DNA of 64,000 nucleotides from Scleropages formosus (GCF_900964775.1 NC_041812.1:14255334-14319333), one strand, 5' to 3'. Positions 10,601 through 24,600 are shown, numbered from the stretch's first letter. Notes: generated by a model from the letters alone, not told the origin. A program made the numbers and translations.

Positions 10601-13600
10601 TTTTGTGGAACAGTTATGGGTGAAAATGAGGAGGAGTAAGTATGTGTTTTATAATTGAGGGCAGAATGTACCTTTACAGAATGCTTTACTGTTGCCTACA
10701 AAAACACCTGCTGGATGTTGATTGATTTTCTTTTGGTTAAAATGATTATTTTCTCTGCTTTATAGGTGTGACTTCATATCAAGACATTGTAGATTGTTTA
10801 CAGTTGGTTATAAAAGCATTGAAATATGGTGATATCAAACCATGGGTATGTACGTATACATTTATCTTCATTTAGTACACGCCTTTCTCAAAAATGACTT
10901 CCATTACCGGTGCTTAGTGACGAAAAAGTTATGACAGACTGAATAACAAAGCATAATCAAATTTCACCTTATAGCAGTGGAATACAAGGCAAAAAATTAA
11001 TTACTGTGTCAAAGACTCTAGTTAACCATAGAGTGGAATACTGTGGTAAATACGATATGACAAATTACATCTAGGTTGAACATCTGCACAAATTAAACCA
11101 TGACCTAGTATTTTCACAATAGACATCTAGTTGGTACTGTTCAAAAAGTTCATTTTTGATTCCAGAAGTATAACCAATGTTAACTGCAATGGCTCTGTTT
11201 TCAGTCTTTGCTGGAAGCTGGAGAGAGATTGCACTTACTACTCCAGTTAGGACCATCACTCACCATTGCAAAATCAGATTTAAAAAAAAAATGTCAAGAG
11301 TCCTCTTTATGTCAGCAATGGCATAGTGACCTTCAGGATGTATATAGTAAAACTGTACACTCTAGGTATAATGGGCTGAGTCAGTTGACAGGGGTCTGAA
11401 TACTTTCACAAGCCACTCTGGCTCTGCATGTGATAGATTAAGCATGATGATCAAAAAAAAAAAAAAAATTCCCCTCTGGTCTTTTTGAGGAAACTAATGA
11501 ATTCAGGGAAGTCAAAGCAACAGCTTCATACAAAATCATCATTTTAGATGTTGAGAGCCTTGTGCTTTGTGTTTTTGACAGTCATCTTCTCTCAGATCCA
11601 CAGAGACAGCAGTAGCTCTCTCAGCAAGCTGGTGCTGCAGTCATATAGTGCACAGCTGGAGCCTGTGTCCCTCACAGGTTTGGTACCGGTCCACATGCTG
11701 CTGGAGATGGGCCTGGACAAGATGCGCAAGGACTATATCAACTATCTTATCAGTAATTTGATTCTCTTAAATGTTTTCCTTCTCTTAGGAGAACTACACT
11801 TGCATTTTGCATTTATTCATTTAGCACATACTTTTCTCCAAAGTTATAGACAGTGCTTCTAGTATTTATGAAGGTTGATTGAAAAGCTGTGAGACTATAC
11901 CATTATTCCTCATCTGTAAATTTCTCAGGGATGGGAGACCTTTTTCTTGAAGTTATCTAAATTATCTTCCTTTACACACTATACACTTCTGGCAGTGCTC
12001 CAAAACCTTCACAGCAGCAATTTTTTTTGGCCATTGTCTTTAAGATAGCAGCCACTTTTTTTTTTCTTTCTTTAAATTTCTACCACTTCATCAGGCCAGT
12101 AACAGTGGCACTTGGCTTCCTAGATTGACTGTCAATACTTACTTTTGTGTTACCATCATTGAAATCCTTCCAGCACTTGAATAGTATTGCCCTGGTCGTT
12201 CTCTGTTTCATATGCGTAACACAAACCTCCTGCAGATTCCATGGCAAAATAAGGGCTCTGCTATTAAGTATGACAACTCAGGAAACAAGCAGAACACGTT
12301 TCTGCTACCAGTGTACAGTCACGAGGCTTTATCCTTATCTCCCCCACCACTGTGCACATAGAAAACGTGTAGTACTCTCAGTCCCGAAACTTTTCCATCA
12401 GCGCTTGTAGTTGACACCTTTATCTAAGTGTTACTCAAGTAAGGCGCCCTAAATAAAGGTGTCGGCTAAACACTTACTAATCATTGTATGTGGCTTTGGA
12501 GAAAAGCATTTGCTAAAGGAATAACAAATGGAGTATGAACGAGATAAAACTGGAAACTTTATGTTGTGAATGACATGGCAAATACATTTTTGTCTTTTAG
12601 GTCAAGAACTAGCAACACTGAAAGGCTTGGTGAGATTCTTCATGTCTACACTTGTTTGCAACATACATGTGCTGTATTTGACAGAAAATAATTCTTATAA
12701 GACGTCATGTTCTGAAATACCTCATCACTCATAAGCAACATAGTATAAATGTTTATTCTCAGTGCACAACCTTTGAGTAATTTCATATTTTGGGATAATG
12801 AGGAATTTTACTTAAATGCTGGCTGAAGGGGGCAGTTATTCTAAGTGTATTCTCAGGTGCGTGAAACATCAAAACTTTCTTCTTTTACTAACTTTGAGTC
12901 AGGTGTATTAAAACTAATTTTCTGTTTATGTAGATACAATCTGCAAGTTTAGCTGCTGATTCAATATTAATTCGTACTTCACTCAGAAGTATTTACGAGA
13001 GAATGAATATTAAAGTCTGCAAGAGGAATACAATATCAAAGCTGTCGTATGTCATTTAGACAGCAAACAAATGCCTTGTTGCTTATTGCTTATTGCTTTA
13101 TATACCTGTTTCACTTTTTTGCCCCTCCAGTTCATCATTTCCAATAACTCAGTTCTTTTGTGTTCCTTTCAAACTATTACAGCCACACCACCCCTAAAGG
13201 GGTGAACACTGGCACCTGTAATACGTGCATTTTGAGCCACCTGCCACCCCCTCTGTTTTGCTGCAGAGCTACTATATCAACACAGAGGTGGACCTGCAGG
13301 AGCAAGTGGTACGTGTGAGGAAATTGCACCATTTGCTAGAGATGGTGGTGACCTGCAGCACATTCCTTGGGCTGACTTACGAGCATCTCTTTGTTCTGAC
13401 ACAGTGAGTGCTTTATTGGTTACAATTGCCTGAGCCCATCTTCTGTCATCTAAGTATAAGGACTATGCTGCTTAAGGTAAATATTTGCCTTAAGTAATGG
13501 GCTTGCTAGGTGGTGGTGGTGGATTCCCCCCCCCGCAGAAGCTCTGACTGTCTTACAGTAACCTGTTTTCGTGGAAATTTTTTGTTCTTGTTTTCCCAGG

Positions 13601-14245
13601 TCTTGTTTGCAGTACTATGAGGTGAATCCGTACAACGAAGACCACAACTTCCAGCTGCAAATCAGACCTGCAGTGATCAGTAGCTTGTGTCAGAGGTGAG
13701 GCCACAGGACAGCTGTGTGTGTTAATGACCCACCTGATGACTGGGGGATTTCTGGACATTACTCCTGAAGTATTGTTCTACATATTGCTCAATTTGCCAA
13801 GCTGTACAACATTATGGAATTGCTATTAGGTAAGGGAGCACAGTAAGTATCACAAACAGGTGATATGGATCAGGTTCTCACCTGTCAGTTGTGTACTGTG
13901 TATATTTTGTACCACTCTAGGGAGAATCTCCTCACCTGGGGAGTTGAAGTGTCAAGTGGCCAGGGCTCTAGAGAGGTCAAGACTTCCTTGCAACTCACTG
14001 ACAGATCACCTGTAGAACACCTGCCTTCTGATATTACAGGTAAATTCAGGGGTCTTTGTTTTACCCCATATGGTAAAAACTAAGTGTTGCATTACTAGTT
14101 TAAGTAGCAGATGCCTTTTTGTATGCAAACTTGTGAATTTTTTTTTTTTGTAGAGTTCCCCTTTGAAACAACTGTCAATGGTGAATGTGAAGAGCAAGCC
14201 TATTTTGTGACCACAGCTAGCTGCAGCCTTCTCAGTTTTGTATGA
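7658..14245 (+). CDS. zwilch: Protein zwilch homologue (RZZ kinetochore complex)
   Basis: Encodes 575 residues (human 591). Zwilch, with ROD and ZW10, forms the RZZ complex of the outer kinetochore, which recruits Mad1/Mad2 and dynein for the spindle checkpoint. I place 18 coding exons: 7658-7707, 8015-8051, 8194-8277, 8383-8474, 8556-8743, 8852-8931, 9064-9219, 9439-9510, 10232-10325, 10401-10453, 10524-10635, 10766-10845, 11596-11752, 12601-12629, 13267-13403, 13600-13695, 13921-14039 and 14154-14245. All junctions are GT-AG and the phases close. Diagnostic blocks are [72 protein letters not shown] and [15 protein letters not shown]. The start was chosen at the first ATG of the exon that keeps frame ([12 protein letters not shown]). 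Confidence 0.93.
12478..12530 (+). repeat. L2/SINE-type 3' tail fragment in zwilch intron 13
   Basis: GGCTTTGGAGAAAAGCATTT followed by GCTAAAGG, the tail shared by SINE families B and C and by the LINE end at 39465. The reverse-oriented counterpart at about 11798-11850 suggests further decayed copies in the same intron. The rest of the 848-base intron shows decayed repeat-like sequence that I cannot assign. Confidence 0.6.
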
Positions 14246-15401
14246 ATTTATAGAGGTCAGTTAACTATAGCATTGTATTCTTATGAAAAAAAACTTCATG
14301 TTAATTTTACTCTAATGTACCCATTGCCAATTAAGTCCTACACTGCCTGGAAATTGAAGAATTTACACCTCAGCCCAGTAAACATAACACCTTGACCAAA
14401 AAGCAGTTATTCCAGTTAACTGAAATTGTTTCTTCTGTAAATGATAAACTTGTATAAGCATTTGAACACTACTATAGCAGTAACAACTTGGTTATTTTGG
14501 GCAGTAAACTCTGTAAGCAGATCAACACATGCTTAAACATGTTTTCAGGGTGACATCTTACACAAAAAAAAAAAAAAAAAAAAAAAAAGCAATATCAAAA
14601 CAGTTCATTCTGAATATGTATTTTCTGTGATAGTTTCTTCCCTGCCTGACAACTCATGGCTGTCCTGTTTTTAGTTGCATGAACTGAAATTAAGTTTAAT
14701 GCATACTCAACTGTCAACATTATGCCAATGGATGTGGAATCCTGTGAGAAAGAAGCTGCACTAGCAGAGCTGGGACAACAGTCACAGTTGACTATATTTA
14801 TTAGTTCAGACATGAGGTTGAAAGTGAGACAAGTATGTCATTGGACTAGAGGCCTTCCGTAGCCTGTACAGACAACGTGTGCAGCGGTCTACCCCACTGC
14901 TCAGGATATATTTTGCTGGGAACAGCTGATATTTGTACACTCTTGTCAGAGGTTAAGTTTTGTGCTGAAACATAGCTGGTACCACTTATGAAACCTTATC
15001 ATCCATAACTTGTACAAATGGTTTAACCCAAAAGACAGTTACCACAGCAACAGCTGTCACTTTTCCTTATACATAGTTAATATTTATTCAGTTGAGGATC
15101 TTGCAGGTGACTGCCAGGATAGCAGTGCTATTGTCTACATGCTCATCTGGAGTTAAAGTACCAAACCATGTAACTGGAAACAGCAAAAAAGTTAGTTCTA
15201 AAACAAGAATTACCAAAAGCTAATTTTGACATTAAATACTAAAGTTATGGAAATTGTAGATAACTTTGGAAGCAGCCTGGATCCACCAATATACAGCTAA
15301 TAAATGTACAGCACCTCCACAGTGAGTATAAATTAGCAAGTCAGCATTTCTGATCTTGAGATCAGTCCTCAATGTGACCTGATAAGTTACTTCTAAGAAA
15401 C
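14246..15401. other. Convergent intergenic region between zwilch and snapc5
   Basis: Should contain the 3' untranslated regions of both convergent genes. A poly-A run lies at 14563-14588. I see no other coding sequence. The acidic open frame at its right end belongs to snapc5. Confidence 0.5.
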
Positions 15402-17574
15402 TCAGTAGTTACAATCTTCCTCCTCTTCCACAGCCTCCAACTCTTCATCTTCCTCTTCTTCCTCCATTTCATAGTGCACTACAGTGCTTAGCTGTAGTTT
15501 GGTGTGGTTGATCTCATTTGCATCATCCAGCTGTGCTGAACTCTGCACACAGAACACCTCATAGTGCAATAATTTTGTAAAAACATTTAATGACTGTCCA
15601 AAAACTGCAGGCTTTATAAAGAGGAAAACATCCAACTTTTTAAAAAGTTTAAATAAGGGAAACAGGCAGGTTTACAGTATAACAATGTGAAAGTCATTTG
15701 CAATTCCACTGTACCTGTGAAGCAGTAGTTTCAGATACATTTTCCTCACCCTGGGTAGTGATCATTGACCTCAGTGCTCCTTCTTCAAACTAAGAACAGA
15801 AGGATACAAATCAGCATCAGGCAGGAAAGTAAAACATACTGCAACCAAAATGTTGTAGGGAATTGCTCTGGCCTTGAGGCAATGAATTCATCAATTATAG
15901 TATGACTCCCTTGTAATGGAGTATCCTGATGGGGTGATTTTACATAACATCCATCCATCCATCTTCCTCCGCTTATCCGGGGCCGGGTCGCGGGGGCAGC
16001 AGTCCGAGCAGAGTCCTCCAGACTTCCCTCTCCCCGCACACCTCCTCCAGTTCCTCTGGGGGAACCCCAAGGCGTTCCCAGGCCAGCCGGGAGACATAGT
16101 CTCTCCAACGTGTCCTGGGTCTGCCCCGAGGCCTCCTCCCAGTGGGACAAGCCCGGAACACCTCCCCAGGGAGGCGTCCAGGAGGCATCCGGAACAGATG
16201 CCCGAGCCACCTCAACTGGCTCCTCTCGATGCGGAGGAGCAGGGGCTCTACTCCGAGCTCCTCACCCTATCCTTAAGGGTGCGCCCAGCCACTCTGCGGA
16301 GGAAACTCATTTCTGCCGCTTGTATCCGCGATCTCATTCTTTCGGTCATGATCCAGAGTTCATGACATAACATATTAGGCCCATTAAGTGAGAGAAAGCT
16401 GTACTGTATTGTTAAACCCCCAGCTTCATCATAGCAGGCATACTTGGTTGTCATCCCCCCCTTCTACCTATGCCCCAGCATTCAGCCACTCAGGACTGTC
16501 TGTTTTGATGGGGTGAAGCAAGAGCTGGGGAACAGCAAATGTTTGCAGAGGCAGATGATATTGGTATGAAGTCCTCCAGCATACGTTCATAACACGCAGC
16601 CCATAGTTTGAGGCTGTGAGCAACACAGACACCCTTTGAGGGAGTCTTGGCTCCCTTCACGTTATGGAAGTGCTATAGATTTTGCTTAGATCTCCAGTTA
16701 TCCCTCAACTTTCTTTTTCCTCTAAGAAAAGTTCCTTCATGATTAGCACAAAACACTTCCAGAGACTAATATAAAAAAAAAATTAGACTACACCTTCCAA
16801 TTTAAAGTATGTTTGAGTCATTGAAAGCATATATGTGCAATTGGAGGCACAGCAGGCAGAACTCATGCCTCACACAGCACCCTGGTTGAGCATTGGGATG
16901 CAGGTTCAAATACTGCTCCGTCTGTGTGCTGTTTACACATTTTCCTCGTGTCCATGTGGGTTTTCTTCTCAGACTCAGAGCTCTGGTTCGCTCCCACAGT
17001 CCAAAGACGAGCGTTTCGGGTGAACCGCTGACGAAATTGCAGTAGTCCGTGTGTGTGTCTGTTGCACTGCTCTGCTGCACGGATGGGTAATGACTAATCA
17101 TGGCTGCAGGGAATTTGATGTAGACTAGTATCAGGCACTGTAAGCTACCTAGGAAAAATGTTTCAGCTAGAAATACGTCCTAATTGAGACAAAACAAGCA
17201 CTGATTAGGGTTAATACTGTCAGTCTGACTGTTCACTGTAGTGTTGAATTTTCTTACAAAATTAATATTGCCTGATGACTAAAGCTACAATTAAACAAGA
17301 AAAAAAATGCGTGCATTTTATTCAGTTTCTAAACAGAAGAACTGAGTCATTTTCAAATCATAGCGGAAGGCAAATGAAATGCAAGCCATGAAAGATCATC
17401 ATGATGATGACATGAGATGACTGAGTAATTTCTGCAATCATGTCGGTAGCTCTGCCATTCACTAGTTTACTTAGTAGCTATTACCTTTAGCCTGTTCAGC
17501 TGCTCTTGTAGCATCATTTTGATCCTCAGCAGAGTCTCTTCTTCCTTCTTGAGCTCCTGCAACCTGCTCAACAT
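15402..17574 (-). CDS. snapc5: snRNA-activating protein complex subunit 5 (SNAP19)
   Basis: Small subunit of SNAPc, which binds the proximal sequence element of snRNA gene promoters for RNA polymerase II and III. Three coding exons on the minus strand are 17574-17485, 15789-15715 and 15542-15402, giving 101 residues (human 98). The N-terminus MLSRLQELKKEEETLLRIK is a heptad-patterned coiled coil nearly identical to human. The middle exon reads FEEGALRSMITTQGEE, and the C-terminus is an acidic run (EMEEEEEDEELEAVEEEED). Introns are GT-AG and in phase. The 1.7-kb first intron has accumulated a Rex3 fragment and an old SINE B. It sits tail-to-tail with zwilch. In human both genes also lie close together on 15q22. 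Confidence 0.92.
15951..16364 (-). mobile_element. Rex3 3' fragment (5'-truncated), in snapc5 intron 1
   Basis: Reverse-oriented copy of the last ~414 bases of Rex3, beginning with (CCAT)n on the plus strand. It is flanked by a perfect 9-base target-site duplication ACATAACAT at 15942-15950 and 16365-16373. It retains bases deleted from the long copy near 6400. 5' truncation is the usual outcome of target-primed reverse transcription. Confidence 0.92.
16838..17170 (+). mobile_element. SINE B, old copy in snapc5 intron 1
   Basis: Diverged copy with B-box-like GCAGGTTCAAATAC and the block CTCCCACAGTCCAAAGACGA. Spacing matches the intact copy at 46905-47275 but many substitutions are present. 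Confidence 0.7.
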
Positions 17575-20555
17575 GGTCTCGACAGCGCCCTGTACTCACT
17601 ACATCTCTACAAGCATCATACGGTTATGCGGCGAGCTCTGACGGCTTCTCCTTTTAAACAGCATTGCATTCCACAACGCGTACACGTCCGGGTGGAAACA
17701 GTGCTTCGTTCATATCGTTCCGTTTAAGAAATAAATGAATAAACAAAATTTTAAAATCTATCGTATTAGTATTAGCGATAAATGACTATCCATTAAATAT
17801 GCTTCAGTAACTAAACTGTAGTGATGGCATGAATGGAGCTTTTAAAGGTCTGAACAAATGAAGCGATTGATTCACAAAAAGATGAAATCTTTCTAAACGT
17901 TCGTAATATCGCACCACAGTGACATCTAGTGGCCAAATTCTGCTCAACTGAAAAGTACCACTGCTGTATACACACACGCTTAATATTTACATTTATTCAT
18001 TTAGCGGACGCTTTTCTCCAAAGTGACGTATATCTCCGAGAGCATTACAAATAGCCCACTACATCAAAAGAAGGATAGTTACTCTTATAAATAGTTACAG
18101 TTATACAAGTTACTACAACACCAGACAGTCAGGATTAGATCGGGCAAGTGGTTGATGAAAGTAAGAGTGGAGCACAATTACAGAGCAGAATGTATGAGCA
18201 AATGAATTTATAAATAATAAAACATGAATATTGCATGTGAAAGAAGGCCACTTCAGCCCCTCTGGTGTGTTAGGATATTTGGATACTAGTGCTGAGAGAA
18301 TTTTATAGAATGATTACAGGCTGTGCATGACATATTCTACTAGAACACATATTCCAAATTAGATAGATTATTTATTTATTCATATAAAACAAGTTCCAAT
18401 GGCCTTGTGTTCTGAATTTGCTTCTAGCAGTAGACCTTAGGCACAGCTGTCCTGTGGGAGAAGATACTTACTGCTTCTACCCTAGTTCTGTGTTGCACCT
18501 TTTTAATGATTTTTTTTTTCATGTCTCTCCTTGCTGAACTTACTCTAACGTAGAAATATTCATTTTAAAATTCCAGTAACTACTAATACCCAAGTTTGAA
18601 GGACTTGTAACAGATATACTGGAGCAATTTTAGGCAACTTCTTAAAGATTCAAGATTCAAGAGTTTATTGTCATATGTACAGTAAACAGTCTGTTACACC
18701 ATGAAATTCTTACTCTGTGAATCCTCCCAGCAGCCTATGACATAAATTATAAGGACACAAGGAAAGAAAACACAAGGCATAAATTACAAATTTACAAAAT
18801 TACTATTATATTACTATTTTGCATTAAAATACCATAATGTATCTGTAGAGACAGAAAGGTTTATGTAAACAGCAGAATCTATACCAAAAGTGGCTGCCTC
18901 TGTGACTCCCTCTACAAAGAGTCATTTGTTATACTGTATATACACTCATCCATAGTTTCATTTAAGGCTTTTGTAATCTTTGTCTTCAATTTCATGCCAT
19001 TACAGGGCACAACAGCAGGTAAGAACACTTACTTTTCACTTGAAGCTTCCCTGCTCCCACTGTAATTATAAATGTACTGTAATTATGAAGTACAGTGCTT
19101 TGATCTGTTTATTCTGGGAATGCGATAACATACAAGCTTACTGGACTGGGGCACATGCAACGGTCCAAGAAACCTTTAACAGATCATTTGACTTCTCCCC
19201 AGATATTATTATATCCTTAAATCACAACCCAGACTCATTTCTTGATAATGTTACGGCACATAAACTATCTCCTTTGAATATTTGGCAAAGAAATGAAAAT
19301 AATGCTGTGGTCTACACCTGAAGTTCCCTCTGGATGATTGAAGTATTTAAATTTGCCCCACCTGAAAAATAGACATTTGATCTGCATGACAGTTCTTATG
19401 AACTCTGGAACGTCTGGACACCCTTCTGGACGTTACTCTAAAGTGCTACATGGTAAATGTAACCGTTTGTCCTTGAGCCCTCGCGCTCTGTACGGGGACA
19501 TATTTGATTTTTCTCGCGGTACTCCCTGTCTGTACCCTGTTTTTACTCCGTGCTCTCCATAAAACCAGTATAAAAATAACTACAACACCCTTGACCAATA
19601 CACCTACTATGAATTGCTGCAGTAAAAATTTGAAGATGTATAATTTGGGTCAAATACAGTAAGTAAGACGTTTAAAGGTATCAGCTACGCAACGAGTTAA
19701 TAATAACTTATGATCCATTAGGAAACACTTAGAAACAGCCATCTGAGCTGTCCATCATGATATAGGCCTATAAAAAGCCCTTAAACAGTTACAAACCCTG
19801 TAGTGCAACAAAAAAAAAAAACTGACGAAAAATAGATAATATGATTTTTTTAAAAAAACAAAAAACATTTTGGAAAAAAGTAACTGGACATCGCGCGCGC
19901 TCACAGTGGGCGTGTCCGACCGCTTCCCACCGATCGACACTTCGCTTTTGCCGCTGTGAAAGAGGGATTTTTTTTCTCCCTATTTACAGAGCCAAGTTTT
20001 TCGAAAGCACTGCGTGAAATTGACTTCCACAACAACAATAAAAACGCTAAAACAGCCGATTTACTCGCGTTACTGAATCTCTGATGCCTCAGTGCTTCTC
20101 TCTTGAATTTGAATCAAAAGATACTATTCTAGAAATTGCTGGAAAGATCACAAACACGTAGGTAAGAAGCTGTGTGTTTAACAAATGCAGTGACTATGAG
20201 TTTTTCACACACATTTACGACTGGCTACAACACCAGTAGGTCTCTGCGTCCTTAAAAATATTTCTTAAAGTACGACGACTCCATGATGTAGAATTCATCT
20301 TGTTTTGCGACCTGATACTAGCGCTCAGTTCTTGCATAGAACCACCACTGAGAGTATATTCATAGTTTATACATATATCGTGCTTTCAAGAGTACCGCTC
20401 GGATTAGTTTGTCATTTTGCACAGAAACACGGGCTCTGTCTTCATAGCTTTAAAAGCTTTGTTCGCTGTAACAATGAGTAACATCGATACGCTATTTCGG
20501 TATCAGTGACCCTGCATATTCTCGCGACCGTAGCGTCATGGCCGAAAGCGCTCCA
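17575..20555. other. Divergent intergenic region, snapc5 to dnaja4
   Basis: Begins with the snapc5 promoter side. It contains a reverse SINE tail at about 17985-18045, a decayed interspersed repeat at about 18640-18800 (TTTATTGTCATATGTACAGT, common in teleosts, probably the 3' end of a non-LTR element) and an L1-like fragment near 19100-19300. From 20180 the DNA is unique and leads to the dnaja4 promoter. No host coding exon was recognised. Confidence 0.5.
19090..19320 (+). mobile_element. L1-like LINE fragment
   Basis: A short open stretch with LFWECDNIQAYW followed by FDFSPDIIIS, which resembles the cysteine/tryptophan-rich C-terminal part of teleost L1 ORF2 proteins (pattern HxFWxCxxxxxFW). 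It is heavily decayed, with no ends found. Confidence 0.4.
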
Positions 20556-20582
20556 GAATGTTCCTTCTTCGGCGTATAAATA
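20551..20582 (+). promoter_or_regulatory. dnaja4 promoter: heat-shock element and TATA box
   Basis: AGAATGTTCC at 20555-20564 is a perfect nGAAnnTTCn heat-shock-factor dyad, with a weaker third unit (CTC) at the right spacing at 20551-20553. TATAAATA follows at 20575-20582. A short 5' untranslated exon ends at 20656 (GGCAG then GTATGG), and the coding exon opens after TTTGTAG at 20909. The close HSE-TATA spacing suggests strong heat induction, as known for DNAJ genes. Confidence 0.7.
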
Positions 20583-20923
20583 CAGGCGCTCATCGACCGG
20601 ACAAAGTGCTCAGTTGTGGCAGCGTCTCGTGCACGGAGTGTGTGGGCAGCTGGCAGGTATGGTCAGTCACTTATATCGCCAGTGAACTTTAGTGACACAC
20701 CTCTGAAGTGTAGTATATACTATACTACACACAGGCTGTAGCTCCTGTATGTATTTTACTATACATTCGGTGACGAAAAAAAGCGCGGGGACATGAGTGA
20801 AAAAGGCAGAAAACGCCTGTGTTCGAGCTCCCGTCCTCACTGTCCGCAGTCACTGTGTGTTTTGTGGCAACGACTAGCGCTTATCATGTTATTGCTGCTG
20901 CGTTTGTAGAGCGTTCTTGGAAG

Positions 20924-21577
20924 ATGGTGAAAGAAACGGGGTACTACGACCTTCTGGGTGTGAGTCCCGGCGCGTCCGCCGAGCATATCAAGAAGGCGTA
21001 TAGAAAGCTGGCGCTCAAGTACCACCCGGACAAGAACCCAAACGAGGGCGACAAGGTACGACTGACACCATCCTTCCGCCGTCCTTTCCCGCACGGCACC
21101 AACATTGTGCAGGGAGAGGCGCGCGAGCTTCCAGAACTTTCCGGAAGAGGGCGCTTCGACGAGCTGTCAGCGAACGAACGATCTGACGACGCAGTGCATT
21201 TACATTACATTGATTTACTCATTTACCTCAGGCTTTTCTCCAAAGCGATTTACAGTGTTAATCTACTTTACAATTATTTACCCGTTCATACAGATGGGTA
21301 ATTTTTTTTTTTTTTTTTACTGGAGCAATTTAGGGTAAGTACCTTGTTCAGGGTATTATGCAGTAACACATGTGATGATAAACTTTAACCCGTTGTGCTA
21401 TAATCTTGAACACTTTAAATTAGATGTAAAAATGTTAAAGCGTATCTTATCTTTGTCTGCTTTCTCTGTAGTGTTTTTTCATAACATTTGTTTGTGTTGT
21501 AATATACCCTGATTTCCATACGTGCTCTTGTTTGTTTTGTGTTACTCTTTTTTTTTTTTTTTTTTTTTTGCTGAAAT

Positions 21578-21618
<41 letters not shown>

Positions 21619-24600
21619 GTAGGCCGTCATACTTCCCAGAGTAGAGCAACCTGGCACTCAAAGAGCTTGGATTCTAATTGCAGCTCTTCTATACTGTAGT
21701 ACCCTGGGCACTTACCATAAAGTGATACAGTAAAATTACTCAGCTGTGTGAATGGGTAAACATTTTTTTTACTAAACACCTGTAGAAATATAATTGGTGA
21801 ACAATCACTTAGTGCATCATACCTAAATTTGCATGCTGCCTTAGACTAATAAATCAGGTAAATGAATAAATGTGAATAGAGTCCTATTATATTGTATCAT
21901 TCAACCTAATTTAATCCTTTCTAAATAAATCAGTGTATGAATTGAATTGCTGGTCATATTTTCTTTCTGTAGTTTAAACTGATATCCCAAGCCTATGAGG
22001 TCCTGTCAGACCAAAAAAAGAGAGATATATATGATCATGGAGGTGAACAAGCCATCAAGGAGGGGGGATTGGGAGGAGGGGGATTCTCTTCCCCAATGGA
22101 TATTTTCAATATGTTTTTTGGTGGAGGCAGTCCAATGCAGAGCGAGAGGAGAGGTAAGAGTTTCTTGTTGCAGATGAAATACTACTCTAAGATGTAATGA
22201 TTCAAAAGACTGTAACCTTTAATGAACACTGTCCTTGATGCATCAGTATTCAGTTTAAGAACTAAATGCAGTTTAGTAGAGAAATATGTAGTGCAGTTTA
22301 CTGTACAGAGTGCTAGAACTCTGGCAGCAAGGGATTTGAGATGTTTTTATAGTAACCTGCATTCATACTCTTAGATGAGATTTCTCGCATATTTGAAGTT
22401 TTGTATTGAAACATTGAGATTCAAATTTTACAATAGTATATGGCATACTTTACAAAATTTTGTACAACTTTTAACTCAGTAAAAAATTAGCTCTTGTCCC
22501 AACCCATCATGGCTTCATAATGGTAACATTCATATAAGATATATATTCACATGTATTTTTTTCCCCCTTTGTCACAGGAAAGAATGTAGTTCACCAACTT
22601 AGTGTAACACTGGAAGAGATGTACAATGGTTCTACAAGGAAACTTGGCCTCCAGAAGAATGTGATATGTGAGAAATGTGAAGGTATGCACTTCATCATTT
22701 TGTTATTTTCCTCTTCTTAAGTATTTATAAGTGCAGATTGGCTTTGTCTTTGTCGGAGCAAAGACAGCCAAAGAGTGGTAGGTCAATCAAATGTTCTTTC
22801 TTACATTTGCATAAGTGTAAAGATACAAACAAGAGTGCAACAGACACATTTTTGCAACTACAAGGAAATTTTTTAAAATGTCTTTAATTGTTCAGAGGCA
22901 ATTTAAAAGTATTTTAAGTAAATTTGGTAATTTGTTGTGAAAGTACTAAAACTAAATAGTCATCCCTCACAAAGGGGTCAAAATGACTTATGTTAAGATA
23001 CTGATAATGTCCCCATTGATACACTTGGCTAGTTTTTACTGGAGCAATATAGGTTAAATACCTTGCATAAGGGCACGGTAGCAGTAGGAGGGATTTAAAC
23101 CTGGGACCTTCAGCTCTGAGGGTGGCAGCTCTGACGGCTGTAGCTGTTGTCCCCGTATATGAAATAAATACCCTAGTGGGGTTTTTGCATGTTGTATGGG
23201 CTGTATGTACTGAAACAGCTTGAACTCAAAAGACATATAAAGTAAACTCAGATCTCAATGGATTACATGTTGTAGTTTTGAAATGCTAATAATAGGGCAC
23301 TGTGCAATAATTTTCACAGATATGAGGTACAGATGAAATGCATTGGTGAAGCAGGATAGCTGGTAATGTAGAGGTTAGAGCTACTGCCTTTGGACTGCAA
23401 GGTCACAGGTTTGAGCCTTACCTCTGGCTGTAGTGCCTTTGAGCAAGGTATTTACCCTAAATTGTGCCAGTAAAATTACCCAGCTGTATAAATGGGAAAA
23501 ATTATTGTAACCTTAACACTGTAAGTTGTTATGGAGAAAAGCATCAGCTAAATGAATAAATATAAACAAGGGTGCTATGCTCCCCATCCCCCGTTTATTT
23601 TTGTCTAACTCAACTGAATACTTCAGTGTAGATCTGCTTAAACATTTTTAATCACCGTTTTCTTTAATGATCGTATCCACCAAAGCTTTGAGTTTAAGAT
23701 TCACTGTTTGTTCATCTGTGTTGTGTAAAACTTCATAGCACTAAATAAGTGCTCACTGGTTTTTGTATACATATAAACCCATTTCCAAAAAACCTGGGAC
23801 AGTATGTAAAATGCAAATAATGCTCTTTTACCGATATTTAACTGGGAACAATATAAAAACAAGATATTTAATGTTTTGTCTTTACTTTTTGACACATTCC
23901 ACAGCTAAATAAGCACCTGTCCCAACTTTTTTGGAACGTGTTACAGTAAACAAAATCGGAAGTGACTTATATTTACATAATTGTTTCAAGTGTATGAGGT
24001 AAACTTTGTAGTTTATTACATACAAAATAACACTACATACATATTTCAACTGAAGATGTTAATTTTTTTTTCTAGGCTATGGGGGAAAGAAAGGGGCACT
24101 GGAGAAGTGTTCAAACTGCAAAGGCAGGGGAGTTCAGATCCAGGTGCAACAGATAGGCCCAGGTATGATCCAGCAGATCCAGAGCATGTGTCATGACTGC
24201 CAGGGTCAAGGGGAGAGATTCAACTCTAAGGATCGCTGTAAGAACTGCAATGGGCACAAAGTGGAACGGAAGAAAAAGGTTCTAGAAGTCCATATTGAAA
24301 AAGGTCAGTAGACATCTCCCTTATAAGTCATGACTTTAATCCTTCCATTGCCAGCACACGCATAGAACACACACAGATGCAAAGTCATACACCAAGATAA
24401 AATGTGTGAAAAATAAATCAGTGAGAAACAGAACATGTAAATGCTGCACAAACAGAGGTTAAGTCAGATGCAAATTCCAGGAAGCATGAGGAGGCAGGGT
24501 AATGTACTGAGTGTTGGTGCTGCTGCAGCTATTTTTACTCTTGAGTACAAAATGATATATTATGAAATTCTAATCCAGTAAAAATAGTATTACTACATCT

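Noticed and set aside
11160-11400. 63-codon frame beginning [16 protein letters not shown] in zwilch intron 12
   Set aside because: Not in the zwilch coding chain and with no acceptor/donor pair that keeps frame. The region looks like a decayed repeat.
11753-12600. Possible mariner-like remnant in zwilch intron 13
   Set aside because: A few short resemblances on the reverse strand but no terminal repeats or catalytic motif.
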